From positions 2,404,001-2,468,000 of the forward strand of contig NZ_CP102589.1 in assembly GCF_032818155.1 (NCBI RefSeq): DNA of 64,000 bases, given 5' to 3'. Position 1 is the first letter of the stretch, and the number at the start of each line of letters is the position of its first letter. Positions 1 to 8,376 of the stretch are shown here, one piece after another. Source of the stretch: Niallia taxi. Lineage in GTDB: Bacteria; Bacillota; Bacilli; Bacillales; Cytobacillaceae. Position numbers and translations under genes: made by a program. Under the pieces are notes generated by a model that was not told the origin of the DNA, did not search any database, and saw only the letters and a program-made list of their open reading frames with translations.

Positions 1-54
1 TAGCGATACTGCTATAAGGCTTTGTTTTGTAATCCTTTTATTTTCTTCACTACT

Positions 55-543
55 TCATTCCCTTTCTGTAACCATCCCTTTTTGAAACCAACACGCAACT
101 ATTCTCAGGATTACTAACATCATAAGACTGGAACAAAAGCCTAACAGCCAATTCCAATGCAAATATTCTACTAAGGAGGTTGTCCTTTCAACGACAACAC
201 TATATGTCGGAATGATGAGCCCAAATACCAAAAAGTGGACAATTACCCTTAATTTATTCGTTCCTTGCGGATAATGAAGGATAAATAGCATTCCTATAGT
301 TGGAAAAATCATATAATGAAGCGAAAAACTTAAATCGGTGGCGAATGGAAATTCTCTATAGGGAAATTTGACGAGATGCAGTTTAATTTGAATGAATTCA
401 TAAACCCATGCAATGGACTGTGAGCACAGAAAAACCATTTGGGCTAGTCGTTTATTGCTTTTTCGGAAATAGCGAAATAATACTATAAGTGCAGCTGACC
501 ATAAAATGAGTAATATCCAAGCCTCTTTTTGCATGGTTTTCAC
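55..543 (-). CDS. CBO0543-like small integral membrane protein
   Basis: A 162-residue protein that is almost entirely hydrophobic, with about five membrane segments and a short charged tail. The pattern (FPTIGMLFILHYPQG in the middle, then a VERTTSLVEYLHWNW segment and a final helix ending in a basic stretch) resembles the CBO0543 family of uncharacterised Firmicute membrane proteins. The upstream gene on the same strand has the same layout, and its stop overlaps this start by 4 bases (ATGA type), so the two are translationally coupled and may form a heteromer. Function is unknown; membrane location is clear. Confidence 0.7.
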   Translation of the reverse strand: MKTMQKEAWILLILWSAALIVLFRYFRKSNKRLAQMVFLCSQSIAWVYEFIQIKLHLVKFPYREFPFATDLSFSLHYMIFPTIGMLFILHYPQGTNKLRVIVHFLVFGLIIPTYSVVVERTTSLVEYLHWNWLLGFCSSLMMLVILRIVACWFQKGMVTERE

Positions 544-1025
544 CCTAATCCTTTTTTAAACCATTGATAATAAGTATGACTTAAAAATAATACAAATATA
601 ACACTTGAGTAGCTCCAATACCATTGCCATTGATGATATTCTACCAACTTTGTATAGCGTTCAAGCATAAATTCAATGGCAGTGAAAAAACCGGCAATCA
701 CAAGATAATATAATACTTGAAACAGAAGCTTTTTTGTTTCTGGGTAATGAAAATTAAAAAGTATGGCCGTTAATGGAAACAAAAAAAACTCAAAATATAT
801 ACTCGACTTATAATCATGATTATCATCTGGGAGTAATTGAATGGGATATTCGATCCATTTCATTTCCACAACCAACAATCCTGTCGGCCATGTTATGAAT
901 TGGATAACCAGATATAAAATGAAGGCATCCCTCGCTTTTTCTTTCGGGATGAATCTCCATGCAATGATGATACTAATAACAAGTATGCTGGCTAAAATGA
1001 ATCGATCCACCACCACCAAAAACAA
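540..1025 (-). CDS. CBO0543-like small integral membrane protein, first gene of the pair
   Basis: A 161-residue polytopic membrane protein. The C-terminal half (FPLTAILFNFHYPETKK, then IEFMLERYTKLVEYHQWQW and YYQWFKKG) matches both its downstream neighbour and the general CBO0543 pattern, so the two are paralogs. It leads a two-gene unit, the second gene starting inside its stop codon. A similar pair lies beyond the amidase gene at 2132-3117. No catalytic motif is visible. The function is unknown; a transport, signalling or envelope role would be guesswork. Confidence 0.7.
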   Translation of the reverse strand: MFLVVVDRFILASILVISIIIAWRFIPKEKARDAFILYLVIQFITWPTGLLVVEMKWIEYPIQLLPDDNHDYKSSIYFEFFLFPLTAILFNFHYPETKKLLFQVLYYLVIAGFFTAIEFMLERYTKLVEYHQWQWYWSYSSVIFVLFLSHTYYQWFKKGLG

Positions 1026-1098
1026 TCACCTCAAATGCTTTGCATACTGTTAGCTTACCCAATAAGTTAAAACCTAGTATCTTGTTTATCATAATACA

Positions 1099-1120
1099 AA
1101 CCCCTGCATTAGCAGGGGTT
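1099..1120 (-). terminator. Rho-independent terminator after the amidase gene
   Basis: A 9-bp G/C-rich stem (AACCCCTGC/GCAGGGGTT) with a short loop lies 54 bases beyond the amidase stop. On the minus strand it is followed by a modest T-rich tail. Confidence 0.6.
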
Positions 1121-1173
1121 CATAATTAACTTTTCTATTCTTTAAACAGCTGAGCCTATGATTCTCTAAATGC

Positions 1174-1875
1174 TTATTTAATCCGAATTGTTTGGCCAAT
1201 ACTAAGCTTTGTTGCGTTTACATTTGGATTAAGCTTCTCTAATGTTCCATGATCAATGTTCAATCTTTCTTCAATATCCCAAAGTGTATCTCCTGATTTA
1301 ATTTTATAGGTTGAAACGGCTGCTTTTTTCTTTAAATTGAATGCTCTTTCAAGTCCTTTAACATGTCCTGCTGCAACGGCATTAAGAAATTCATCGTTTT
1401 TCAAAAGGGTTGCATCCTTGCGTGTGTCGATAAATAAGCTTTCTGTTAAAATGGCGTCCATATTAGACTCACGTAATACATGCAGATCGGATGCTTTTGT
1501 ACCTCTGTCTACGATGTTGTAAGCTGCTAACTCATCCATAATAGCATTATGAATGGTCGCATGAATTTTGCCTGTTCTGCTTGAAATAGCAAGTGTATTG
1601 TAGCGGTAGTCCTCATACCCTGTTCCGCCGCCTGCATTGATATGAACCGATAATAAAAAGTCTGCATTCCAATTATTAGCAGCATTTGTACGTTGAGTGA
1701 GCGATAATGTTTTATCTGTCGTGCGGCTCATCCGCACCTCAACATCTTCATATCCTTGAAGCAAGCTTTGAATCTTTTTGGCGATTGTTAAAGTCAAATC
1801 CTTTTCCAGTAATCCATTTCCAACAGCTCCAGAATCAGTTCCACCATGCCCTGGATCAATAAAAATTTTTGTCAT
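1174..1875 (-). CDS. N-acetylmuramoyl-L-alanine amidase (Amidase_3) with C-terminal LysM
   Basis: Cleaves the amide bond between N-acetylmuramic acid and L-alanine in peptidoglycan. The zinc-amidase fold runs through residues 1-180, with the expected metal and catalytic residues in FIDPGHGG, NGLLEKDLT, LLSVHINAG and ILTESLFID. A LysM wall-binding domain follows (YKIKSGDTLWDIEERL to GQTIRIK). There is no signal peptide. Together with strong similarity to CwlC (RTNAANNWNADFLLSVHIN region), this suggests a mother-cell lysis amidase or an endolysin-type enzyme released by lysis. CwlC itself ends in SPOR-type repeats, so the LysM here is a different anchor. I place the start at MTKIF because AAAGGAG lies 9 bases ahead; the in-frame ATG three codons earlier touches the ribosome site. 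Confidence 0.9.
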   Translation of the reverse strand: MTKIFIDPGHGGTDSGAVGNGLLEKDLTLTIAKKIQSLLQGYEDVEVRMSRTTDKTLSLTQRTNAANNWNADFLLSVHINAGGGTGYEDYRYNTLAISSRTGKIHATIHNAIMDELAAYNIVDRGTKASDLHVLRESNMDAILTESLFIDTRKDATLLKNDEFLNAVAAGHVKGLERAFNLKKKAAVSTYKIKSGDTLWDIEERLNIDHGTLEKLNPNVNATKLSIGQTIRIK

Positions 1876-2131
1876 ACTAACCATCTCCTTTATAGAACTA
1901 GTGAGTATGAACCGTCTAAAAGGTAAATATAGTTATAAAGACTCTTTCCTTTCATCGGTCAACTAATATCAGTGTATGGAGACCAGATGATTTTCGTGAC
2001 AAATGGTAGTACTGACTTCTTGTCGGGAGAAATACAGTTGCTTACGGCATATATTTAGTTGAGTTAGAAAGTTAATTTTTTTCGACATTTAAACTTAAAT
2101 AATTAATAAATACAATTGAACTGGACTTCAT

Positions 2132-2638
2132 TTATTGTTCATTTGCTTCACTTTTTTGTTCCTCTTTTTTTATGTATGCATACAGAAAAGCTGTCACTGT
2201 TTGAATCACTAAGAATACCGGGATGGAATGAATGAGCTTGTAGCCGTTTTGTAATGTGATGATATGCAGGATCGTAAACACAAATTGGGCACCGATCCCG
2301 ATACCAACCCACCCTATAATGTAAAGCAAGCTCATTACACCTCTTATCTTCAATACCTCATAAAAGTAATTAAAGCAGTAACCGAATGGAACAAACAACA
2401 GATAATAAACCAAATCAAACAGTTCAAAATGATTTGTATCATTGACCTTGTAGTAATCAAGCAGACCGCCACCAATACTGAAATCAAACAGAACACCAAT
2501 GGTAAACCCCCACACAATGCTTAATACAGTCAATTCTGTTGATAATCTCTTAGGCAATATTGCCATGATGGCATAGGAAACACCGATAAAAATAAGCAAT
2601 GCTATTTCATTCGTATCAAAAGTTCCAATTAGTTTCAT
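2132..2638 (-). CDS. Small integral membrane protein, CBO0543-like, second gene of a pair
   Basis: A 168-residue protein with about five hydrophobic helices and a charged, Glu/Lys-rich C-terminus (KKEEQKSEANEQ). It has the same size and helix order as the membrane proteins at 55-1025, but the sequence is more diverged. Its start overlaps the stop of the upstream gene (2635-3117) by 4 bases, so the two are coupled. Function unknown. With the pair at 55-1025 it flanks the LysM amidase gene, giving a two-pairs-plus-amidase layout. Confidence 0.65.
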   Translation of the reverse strand: MKLIGTFDTNEIALLIFIGVSYAIMAILPKRLSTELTVLSIVWGFTIGVLFDFSIGGGLLDYYKVNDTNHFELFDLVYYLLFVPFGYCFNYFYEVLKIRGVMSLLYIIGWVGIGIGAQFVFTILHIITLQNGYKLIHSIPVFLVIQTVTAFLYAYIKKEEQKSEANEQ

Positions 2639-3117
2639 GTCATATTACCCTCTTTTTGTATAGTTGCTACATAAAAATAATGGATGACTAAAACTGCACA
2701 AAAATACAGGACGAAATATAGATAGTCAAAAATAAGATTCCAATGCTTCATCTCTATAATGTCCCCTGCTAATGCAAGTAAAATAAACGCAAATAAACAG
2801 AAAGCACCACCAAAGGTGACAATGATTGTTTTTAGCTTCGTAGTGTTTGTCTGAATGATGTTTATATAGATAATTGCAGCTAGGGGAACGATGACACTGC
2901 GAAAAATCAAAAAAGATAGATAGTCTCCCGTACTTTTTGAGATGGATACTAAAATAAGCTCCTCGTAAATAATCCAATTCCAATGAATACTTATGACAAG
3001 CATAATTAAAAAAATAATCATATTTTCAGCTTTAGAAATTACTTTTGGTTGGATATAGAAGATGGCTGCAAACAGCCAAGCGAAACAGAAAAAAATAACA
3101 AAGAACATACTTCTCAC
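2635..3117 (-). CDS. Small integral membrane protein, CBO0543-like, first gene of a pair
   Basis: A 160-residue polytopic membrane protein that begins with a long hydrophobic helix (MFFVIFFCFAWLFAAIFYI). The IIEMKHWNLIFDYLYF stretch near the C-terminus corresponds to the LVEYHQWQWYWSY position of the protein at 540-1025, which supports a shared family. It is translationally coupled to the following gene by a 4-base overlap. There are no soluble domains or catalytic motifs. Confidence 0.65.
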   Translation of the reverse strand: MRSMFFVIFFCFAWLFAAIFYIQPKVISKAENMIIFLIMLVISIHWNWIIYEELILVSISKSTGDYLSFLIFRSVIVPLAAIIYINIIQTNTTKLKTIIVTFGGAFCLFAFILLALAGDIIEMKHWNLIFDYLYFVLYFCAVLVIHYFYVATIQKEGNMT

Positions 3118-3274
3118 CCACTAAGCATTTTTTTTAGCTTTTCCGCACCTTGCTTTTGCTATACAGCCACTAAGAAATTTCACCTATGCTTCCTCTCCTC
3201 CTATCAGACAAGCCCGAACAAATGGTTACAATTCAACATATTGTAATTAAGAGGACTAAGGAAGGTGTGATACG

Positions 3275-4522
3275 ATGGATTGGAAAAAATATTTAATCAT
3301 TGCAACTTCAGCTTTCTTTATTATTTTATTGGGAATCGGTGCATTCTTGTATTCAAATTCAAAGCCCGCAGCTGTCGCTGACAGTACTGATGCCACTGGC
3401 AATGTTTGCACAGAAAATCAGTCTGACCAACAAAACACAGAGCAAACCAGTGCAAACTTATCTGTTACGGATAACATTCAAAACAATGTAAGTGGTGAAG
3501 CGAAAGCAGACATTGAGAGTGCGATAAAAAACGAAGTAGACAATCAAGATGCAGAAATACAAAATAGTTTAACAAACTCTATCAGCAATCAAGCAGAAGT
3601 TACACTTACAAATAAACTAGAGAGTCTTTTAAATGGTACGCTGACTGGTTCTTTGAATAACAGCATTCATAATTTAGGTAACTGGCAACGGTCAAACTAA
3701 AAATTGAAAATAATCTAATTAATAACATCCAGCTTATGTTAATGTAGACGTGAGAAATGATAATACAACAACTGGCAAGCCTTTACAAACGGAGGATTCT
3801 AGTGAGGAGCAAGCTACTGAAGAAGAAGCAACTAATGAAAACAATAATTCCTCGGAAGAAAAGCCTGTTATATTTGGGGAATTGATTCAACTAGTGAAGC
3901 AACAAAAGAGTTTTATCAATGTGTTATCGAGAACTTAGGAAACCCAAAAGTTGTGGCACGCTATTTAGGTCATAATGTAGGCGTTTCAGCAGGCTTAACA
4001 AGTGGACAGATTGACTTATTTCATGAAAATGATGCAGATGTTTTGCTCATCCACAATGGCTTTAATGACGCTACAGGATATGACAATGGTGTAAATGAAG
4101 CAAAAGAGGTAATTGATCTGGCAAATGAACTAGGAGCACCCGATGGGGTTGCTATATTTGCAGATATAGAGCCAACATATCCTGTTGATGCTGCTTTTAT
4201 TGAAGGCTGGTATGATGAAATAAAGGCGTATAATTTTGAGCCAGGCATCTATAGCGTTTTTGACAGTGGCAGTGACTTAGTGAATACGTTCTAACCAAGC
4301 GCTGAAAACAAACAGGAAATTAAGGATAACACATTTATTTGGTCAGCATCACCAAGTATTGGCGTATCAATGGAAGAAAATGCACCTGACTTTGATGTGG
4401 ATGCACCAGAGGGCGCAATGGCATATGGCTGGCAGTATGGAATTGATGCAGAAACATGCAATATTGATACTAATTTGTTTGACAGCAAATTTAACAGACG
4501 TGTTGTGGAGTGCATAAAATAA
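3275..4522 (+). pseudogene. Decayed DUF1906 (glycoside-hydrolase-like) secreted protein
   Basis: One gene broken by at least two frameshifts and an in-frame stop. It opens with a good ribosome site and an intact 141-codon N-terminal part (membrane anchor plus a low-complexity Asn/Thr/Gln region) that stops at 3700. Matching sequence continues in another frame near 3726-3860 (VNVDVRNDNTTTGKP, then an acidic linker). It then shifts back to encode WGIDSTSEATKEFYQCVIEN and the DUF1906 core (ARYLGHNVG, IFADIEPTYP), interrupted by TAA at 4292. Readable sequence then continues (AYGWQYGIDAETCNIDTNLF) to a terminal stop at 4520-4522. The intact family is a TIM-barrel lysozyme-like domain in Gram-positive secreted proteins. 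Sequencing error could mimic one lesion, but hardly all of them. Confidence 0.8.
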
Positions 4523-4836
4523 ACTGGCACGAAATAAAATCGTACAAGTTTTTTCTGCGTATTCCTAGCTTCGTATGTAATTAAAATACTCTCAACATTT
4601 TGGCTATTTTTAAAAAATGAATAGACTAATGAACGGAATTAATATAAGCTACGAAAGGTGCGTCTTTTCTCATAAAAGGAACAAAAAAATAGCTATAGAA
4701 ATAGGCACTGTCTTTTCACATTAATTATCAACAATGATGTATGTGAGAAATATGGTCATTAGTCTTTAGATGCATGTGAATCACCTCACTTCTGACTATA
4801 ATAAAGAAGTGAAATCGAAAAATAAGGGGGGGGAAT
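4523..4836. other. Intergenic gap of about 310 bases
   Basis: I see no convincing gene, structured RNA or repeat here. The only notable feature is the very G-rich ribosome site (a run of seven G) just before 4837. Confidence 0.5.
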
Positions 4837-5121
4837 ATGAGAGTTTATTTAATTATGACACAAATTGTTTATGTGCTTTGCCTTATACCTTGGCTGCCTA
4901 TTTGGGGTCTTTCATTCATGAGCTTTGACGGTGGTTTCAGCTTTTATAATATTTTATTTGTTCTTATTATTAGTTTATATCCAGTTGCCGTTATTGCTTG
5001 TACGATTCTTTCCTGGATATTCAGGAAAAAAAGAAAAACAGCAGCAATTATCATTAACCTGATACCGATGCTGTGGGTAGTTGGCTTAACACTCGTTTTA
5101 TTTACATTTAGGTTCTCCTAA
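4837..5121 (+). CDS. Small hydrophobic membrane protein, unknown function
   Basis: A 94-residue protein with three predicted membrane segments (from VYLIMTQIVYVLCLIPWLP, from ILFVLIISLYPVAVIACTIL, and IIINLIPMLWVVGLTLVLF) separated by a short basic loop (RKKRKTA). A strong G-rich ribosome site precedes the ATG, and a clean terminator follows the stop directly, so it is a single-gene transcript. No family recognised. Confidence 0.65.
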   Translation: MRVYLIMTQIVYVLCLIPWLPIWGLSFMSFDGGFSFYNILFVLIISLYPVAVIACTILSWIFRKKRKTAAIIINLIPMLWVVGLTLVLFTFRFS

Positions 5122-5148
5122 AAGGGTCTTGCTTAAGACCCTTTTTTT
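5121..5148 (+). terminator. Rho-independent terminator
   Basis: Stem AAAGGGTCTT/AAGACCCTTT with a 4-base loop and a T tract, starting at the stop codon of the preceding small membrane protein gene. Confidence 0.85.
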
Positions 5149-5265
5149 ATGTATTTCCAGTTGCTTCGATTTAGTACTTCCTTCCAAACAACCTTAGCCC
5201 TTCATAAGGATAGTTAACACATTATTGTACATACTATCATTACAAATAGTTAGGGGAGGAAGACA

Positions 5266-5613
5266 ATGAATAATTTCTTAGGAGCTATGCTGGCAAAAGC
5301 AAAAAATACCTTTATGCAGACAGCAGAATCTGTTCAAATTCAGCAAGAACCCACTGTTTCTGTCATAGAGCTAGCAGAATTTATTGAAAAACATGCAGAT
5401 TCAAAAATGGTTAGCCAGTTTTTATTAGAAGACTTTTATTATTTTTATGAGTTACAGGCAGAAGGAATCAATTATTACTTAGAGAAAAAACGTGATTATA
5501 TCCTGCAGCTGGATGCTTCCAAAGAGGATCAAATCCTTGTTTCCTATCGATCTTATCGCGATAAGGAACATATACAGAAGCTGTTTTCGTTTCCTTCCGC
5601 CCATAAGCAATGA
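5266..5613 (+). CDS. Hypothetical cytosolic protein
   Basis: A 115-residue protein with a good ribosome site (AGGGGAGGAAGAC, then ATG). It is acidic and aromatic in the centre (LLEDFYYFYELQAEGINYYLEKKRDYIL), with no membrane segment or signal peptide and a predicted mostly helical fold. It is transcribed towards the convergent phospholipase-like gene, only 13 bases separating the two stops. I do not recognise a family. Good start signals and length favour a real gene. Confidence 0.6.
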   Translation: MNNFLGAMLAKAKNTFMQTAESVQIQQEPTVSVIELAEFIEKHADSKMVSQFLLEDFYYFYELQAEGINYYLEKKRDYILQLDASKEDQILVSYRSYRDKEHIQKLFSFPSAHKQ

Positions 5614-5626
5614 CCTATTAACACTG

Positions 5627-5929
5627 TTATCTGCGACGATGAGACCTTTTTTGCTTCGGACAATTCATATCTGTCCGCAATTTCATAAAGCCAGAAATAA
5701 GTCTTGCTGTACTGCCTTCATGCGTCCTTTCAGTCCTTTTACTTTGAACACATTCAATTAACTGCTTGTCACATCTGCAGCTAGAGCCGAATCGTGCTAC
5801 ACAGTCGTCATGCTGCTTGCAGCATGAATCCACATAGTTTATTGGTGCACCAGGACCACTGCAACCAGGTCCGCAATATCGATAGCCTCCTGGCAGGCAA
5901 AATCCTCTGTTTCGTTTCGTCCTTTTCAT
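5627..5929 (-). CDS. Small cysteine-rich phospholipase A2-like protein
   Basis: A 100-residue, strongly basic protein. A glycine-rich segment (LPGGYRYCGPGCSGPG, residues 12-27) is followed by DSCCKQHDDC (residues 34-43). This is the calcium-loop plus catalytic His-Asp layout of phospholipase A2, and the YRYCGPG element recalls the YLGPG loop of parvovirus VP1 PLA2 domains. Several cysteines (CRC, C60, C90) could form disulfides. The C-terminus is a run of Lys/Arg (KQKRSHRRR). I choose the start at MKRTKRN because AAGGTGA lies just ahead. No signal peptide is evident, so it may act inside the spore or cell or leave by lysis. Activity is inferred from motifs only. Confidence 0.7.
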   Translation of the reverse strand: MKRTKRNRGFCLPGGYRYCGPGCSGPGAPINYVDSCCKQHDDCVARFGSSCRCDKQLIECVQSKRTERTHEGSTARLISGFMKLRTDMNCPKQKRSHRRR

Positions 5930-6006
5930 TTTTTCACCTTCCATAAAAGCTTCTATTAACATATTATGGATTTAGAGAATAAAAGTATGGTTTAAAACCT
6001 AAAACA

Positions 6007-6070
6007 AAAAAAATCACTTACGATTTGTTTGTATAGCCGTTTAGCGTACAAACATCATAAGTGATTGTTT
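6007..6070 (-). terminator. Strong terminator, probably bidirectional
   Basis: An interrupted inverted repeat (AATCACTTA/TAAGTGATT and GTTTGTA/TACAAAC) with A and T tracts on both sides. It lies directly after the stop of the MltG-like gene and before the phospholipase-like gene. Confidence 0.8.
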
Positions 6071-6072
6071 TT

Positions 6073-6606
6073 TTATTGTTTTTGGAAAATAGTAGATATA
6101 ATTTTGTTTGTTGACATGGAGCTGTCAATTTTATATGAGCCTGGTTTCAAGTATTTTTCGACGCCTTTTTTCTCTACTTCTTTAGAGAATTCAAAGCCGC
6201 TCATTTTGATGATGTCAGCATCCTTCAATGCATTACCAACATCAATACTTGTCATTCCGTTTGATACGTAAATTGCAGTGCGGTACACTACATCACCATT
6301 GCTCTCTTTGCTTTCACTTGCTTTTTCTTCAGCAGCATCGACTTTTTTCTGCCAATCTGATTCTGCTTTCTCAGCAGCTTCCTTTGTTTGAACTACATAT
6401 CCTGAGGATGAAAGTATATTTTGCATCTCTTCGACAGTCGGTGTTGTTTCAACACCTTCTGTGCTCTCCTCTGTTGCAGTCGTGTTTGTAGCTGTAGTTT
6501 CTGCTGCTTTTGGTGCATCTTCTTTTGTGACAAAATAAGCAACGCTGCTGACTGATGCTGCTAATAGTAAACCTGCTGCAAAACTGCTGATGATACTAGG
6601 CTTCAT
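6073..6606 (-). CDS. Membrane-anchored protein with MltG/YceG-like N-terminal type domain
   Basis: A 177-residue protein with an N-terminal membrane anchor (FAAGLLLAASVSSVAYFV), a Thr/Glu-rich linker, a helical Ala/Glu/Lys segment, and a C-terminal domain of about 70 residues (AIYVSNGMTSIDVGNALKDADII, then LKPGSYKIDSSMSTNKIISTIF). That domain looks like the LysM-like substrate-binding region at the start of MltG/YceG endolytic transglycosylases. The catalytic part of MltG is absent, so it cannot be a full transglycosylase. The gene starts 11 bases inside the end of the upstream coiled-coil gene, so the two are coupled. A wall-related role is inferred. Confidence 0.65.
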   Translation of the reverse strand: MKPSIISSFAAGLLLAASVSSVAYFVTKEDAPKAAETTATNTTATEESTEGVETTPTVEEMQNILSSSGYVVQTKEAAEKAESDWQKKVDAAEEKASESKESNGDVVYRTAIYVSNGMTSIDVGNALKDADIIKMSGFEFSKEVEKKGVEKYLKPGSYKIDSSMSTNKIISTIFQKQ

Positions 6607-6976
6607 TTACAACAGGTCTCCTTTCGTCCTTCTCCATAATAAAAGGAGCAAGCATTTTTTCCACTTGTTCTACTGGAAGCTTCTTTTGGCCAGCAATACT
6701 TTCAATAGAATATTTGCGACGATGCAAATCTAAAACTTCTCTTAATTTAACGCGATCAGCTGAAGATAAACGTACGCCAGTTTCTTTTTCAATAATCTCT
6801 ATATCGAGCTCTAGATTGCGCACTTGTGTTTGCAGCTGTGTCAATTCTTCTGTCACAGAAAGGTGAATCATATCGATTTCTCTTTGTTCTGCTTTAGCTG
6901 TTCTTCGGCTTCTGATTGTTGAAGCAATCAACAGCAATAGTGCTGCACCAAATAAAATGGCTAATGTCCATTCCAT
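6596..6976 (-). CDS. Single-pass membrane protein with coiled coil
   Basis: A 126-residue protein with an N-terminal transmembrane helix (EWTLAILFGAALLLLIAS), a basic stop-transfer stretch (RSRRTAK), and a heptad-rich segment (VTEELTQLQTQVRNLELDIE). The C-terminal helical part (REVLDLHRRKYSIESIAGQKKLPVEQVEKML) could be a small helix-turn-helix-like fold. It overlaps the downstream MltG-like gene by 11 bases, which suggests the two act together at the membrane. No family name is assigned. Confidence 0.65.
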   Translation of the reverse strand: MEWTLAILFGAALLLLIASTIRSRRTAKAEQREIDMIHLSVTEELTQLQTQVRNLELDIEIIEKETGVRLSSADRVKLREVLDLHRRKYSIESIAGQKKLPVEQVEKMLAPFIMEKDERRPVVNEA

Positions 6977-7169
6977 TACTATCAGATCCTCCCTCTTGTT
7001 AGAATCTACTATTCTAAAAGTCTATTATACATGCTTTTCTGATATTTTTCGATTATATTCTACAAAATTCCTCCGTTAGTAAGATAAGATTATCCAATAA
7101 AAAGGAATTCAAGCTTGATATATAGGTATTTTCAACCTGCGCATATGGATAAAAAAGGATATTTATAGT

Positions 7170-7892
7170 CTAAACGCCTCTTTTATTTCCCCATACTAAA
7201 GCATGAAGCTGTGGAAGAACACGGACAGCATTCATTTCTTTTGTATTCATTGTTATATCGATAAGCCATTCATACTTTGCTAAAAGCTTTCGAAGCAATT
7301 CTTCATTATTGCCATTTGTAATATCATCATTTCCGACCTGCAAATAAAATGGTACTTGTGGGTAACGATTATGCACTTGTTTCGCATATTCGTAATCAGC
7401 CTCATTAAATACAACTACCTTTAAACTGAACACATTATTTTTTTCTGTTAGCCTCTCAATGATATCATCTAAAATGGCGAAGTTGGTATTCATCCCAGAG
7501 CTTGGCGGCTTAGGTGAAATCGTCAAATCATCAATTTGCCAGAACCAATCCTGCCATTTGCTTCCTTGTGTTTCCAATGCCAATTGGATCTTCTTCTTCT
7601 TAGCCAATTCAATAAAATGGATAAGATTTGTCAGAAGCGCTGGATTCCCTCCTGAAATGGTGACATGGTCAAAGCAATCTCCACCTATTTCATAAAGTCG
7701 GTCCCATATCTCCTCTGCTGTCATGAGGACGATGTCATCCTTGCCAGTGCCATCCCATGTAAAAGCAGAATCACACCATGAGCAGCGGTAATCGCACCCG
7801 GCAGTGCGGATAAACATTGTTTTTCGGCCGACAACCATTCCTTCTCCTTGTATTGTCGGTCCGAAAATTTCAAGCACCGGTATTTTGCTCAT
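7170..7892 (-). CDS. queE: 7-carboxy-7-deazaguanine synthase (radical SAM)
   Basis: Converts 6-carboxy-tetrahydropterin to 7-carboxy-7-deazaguanine, the third step of preQ0/queuosine biosynthesis. The radical-SAM cluster motif CDYRCSWC follows FIRTAGC near the N-terminus, preceded by the family signature EIFGPTIQGEG and followed by TISGGNPAL. About 240 residues is normal for QueE. I choose the start at MSKIP, whose ATG overlaps the queD stop (ATGA) with AAGGGA 9 bases ahead; a start three codons upstream is possible. Last gene of queC-queD-queE; queF is not next to it. Confidence 0.95.
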   Translation of the reverse strand: MSKIPVLEIFGPTIQGEGMVVGRKTMFIRTAGCDYRCSWCDSAFTWDGTGKDDIVLMTAEEIWDRLYEIGGDCFDHVTISGGNPALLTNLIHFIELAKKKKIQLALETQGSKWQDWFWQIDDLTISPKPPSSGMNTNFAILDDIIERLTEKNNVFSLKVVVFNEADYEYAKQVHNRYPQVPFYLQVGNDDITNGNNEELLRKLLAKYEWLIDITMNTKEMNAVRVLPQLHALVWGNKRGV

Positions 7893-8374
7893 CCCATCCA
7901 TTCCCTTCTTGCTTCTGCAAAACTCGTTGGTGTTTCATAAAGCTTTATATATTCTACTCTTAATTGCTGAATGTCATTGTTGTATTGCTTTAACTCAAGC
8001 TTCAATTTTTCATACATCCACACAACCATATTTTCTGCGGTTGTGTTCATGCTTGGAAGTGTTTCATTTAAGTAGCGATGGTCCAAATAAATTTCGATTT
8101 TATCCTTCCAAATGGTTTTTAAGTCACCAAAATCGATAACAAGCCCGATTTCATTCGTCAATCCGCTTACTGCTAAAATAACCTTATAAGTGTGCCCATG
8201 AAGGTTTTTGCATTTTCCTTCATAGCAATGAAGATGGTGTGCTGCATCAAAAGTAAATTCCTTTGAAATCAATACTCTTTTTTGATGGTAGTTAAGCTCT
8301 TCTTTTTTTATGTCTTTACCGAATTTCTGCAGGTTTTCCACGATTTTAAAGCCGAAGAAGTTTGTATCCATCAT
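7889..8374 (-). CDS. queD: 6-carboxy-5,6,7,8-tetrahydropterin synthase
   Basis: Converts dihydroneopterin triphosphate to 6-carboxy-tetrahydropterin, the second queuosine-precursor step. Zinc-binding histidines lie in FTFDAAHHLHCYEGKC and NLHGHTYKV, and the catalytic segment is LDHRYLNETLPSMNTTAEN. At 161 residues it is slightly longer than most bacterial QueD because of an N-terminal extension before LISKEFTFDAAHH. It sits 2 bases after queC and overlaps queE, so the three genes are one transcript behind the preQ1 riboswitch. Confidence 0.95.
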   Translation of the reverse strand: MMDTNFFGFKIVENLQKFGKDIKKEELNYHQKRVLISKEFTFDAAHHLHCYEGKCKNLHGHTYKVILAVSGLTNEIGLVIDFGDLKTIWKDKIEIYLDHRYLNETLPSMNTTAENMVVWMYEKLKLELKQYNNDIQQLRVEYIKLYETPTSFAEARREWMG

Positions 8375-8376
8375 TC

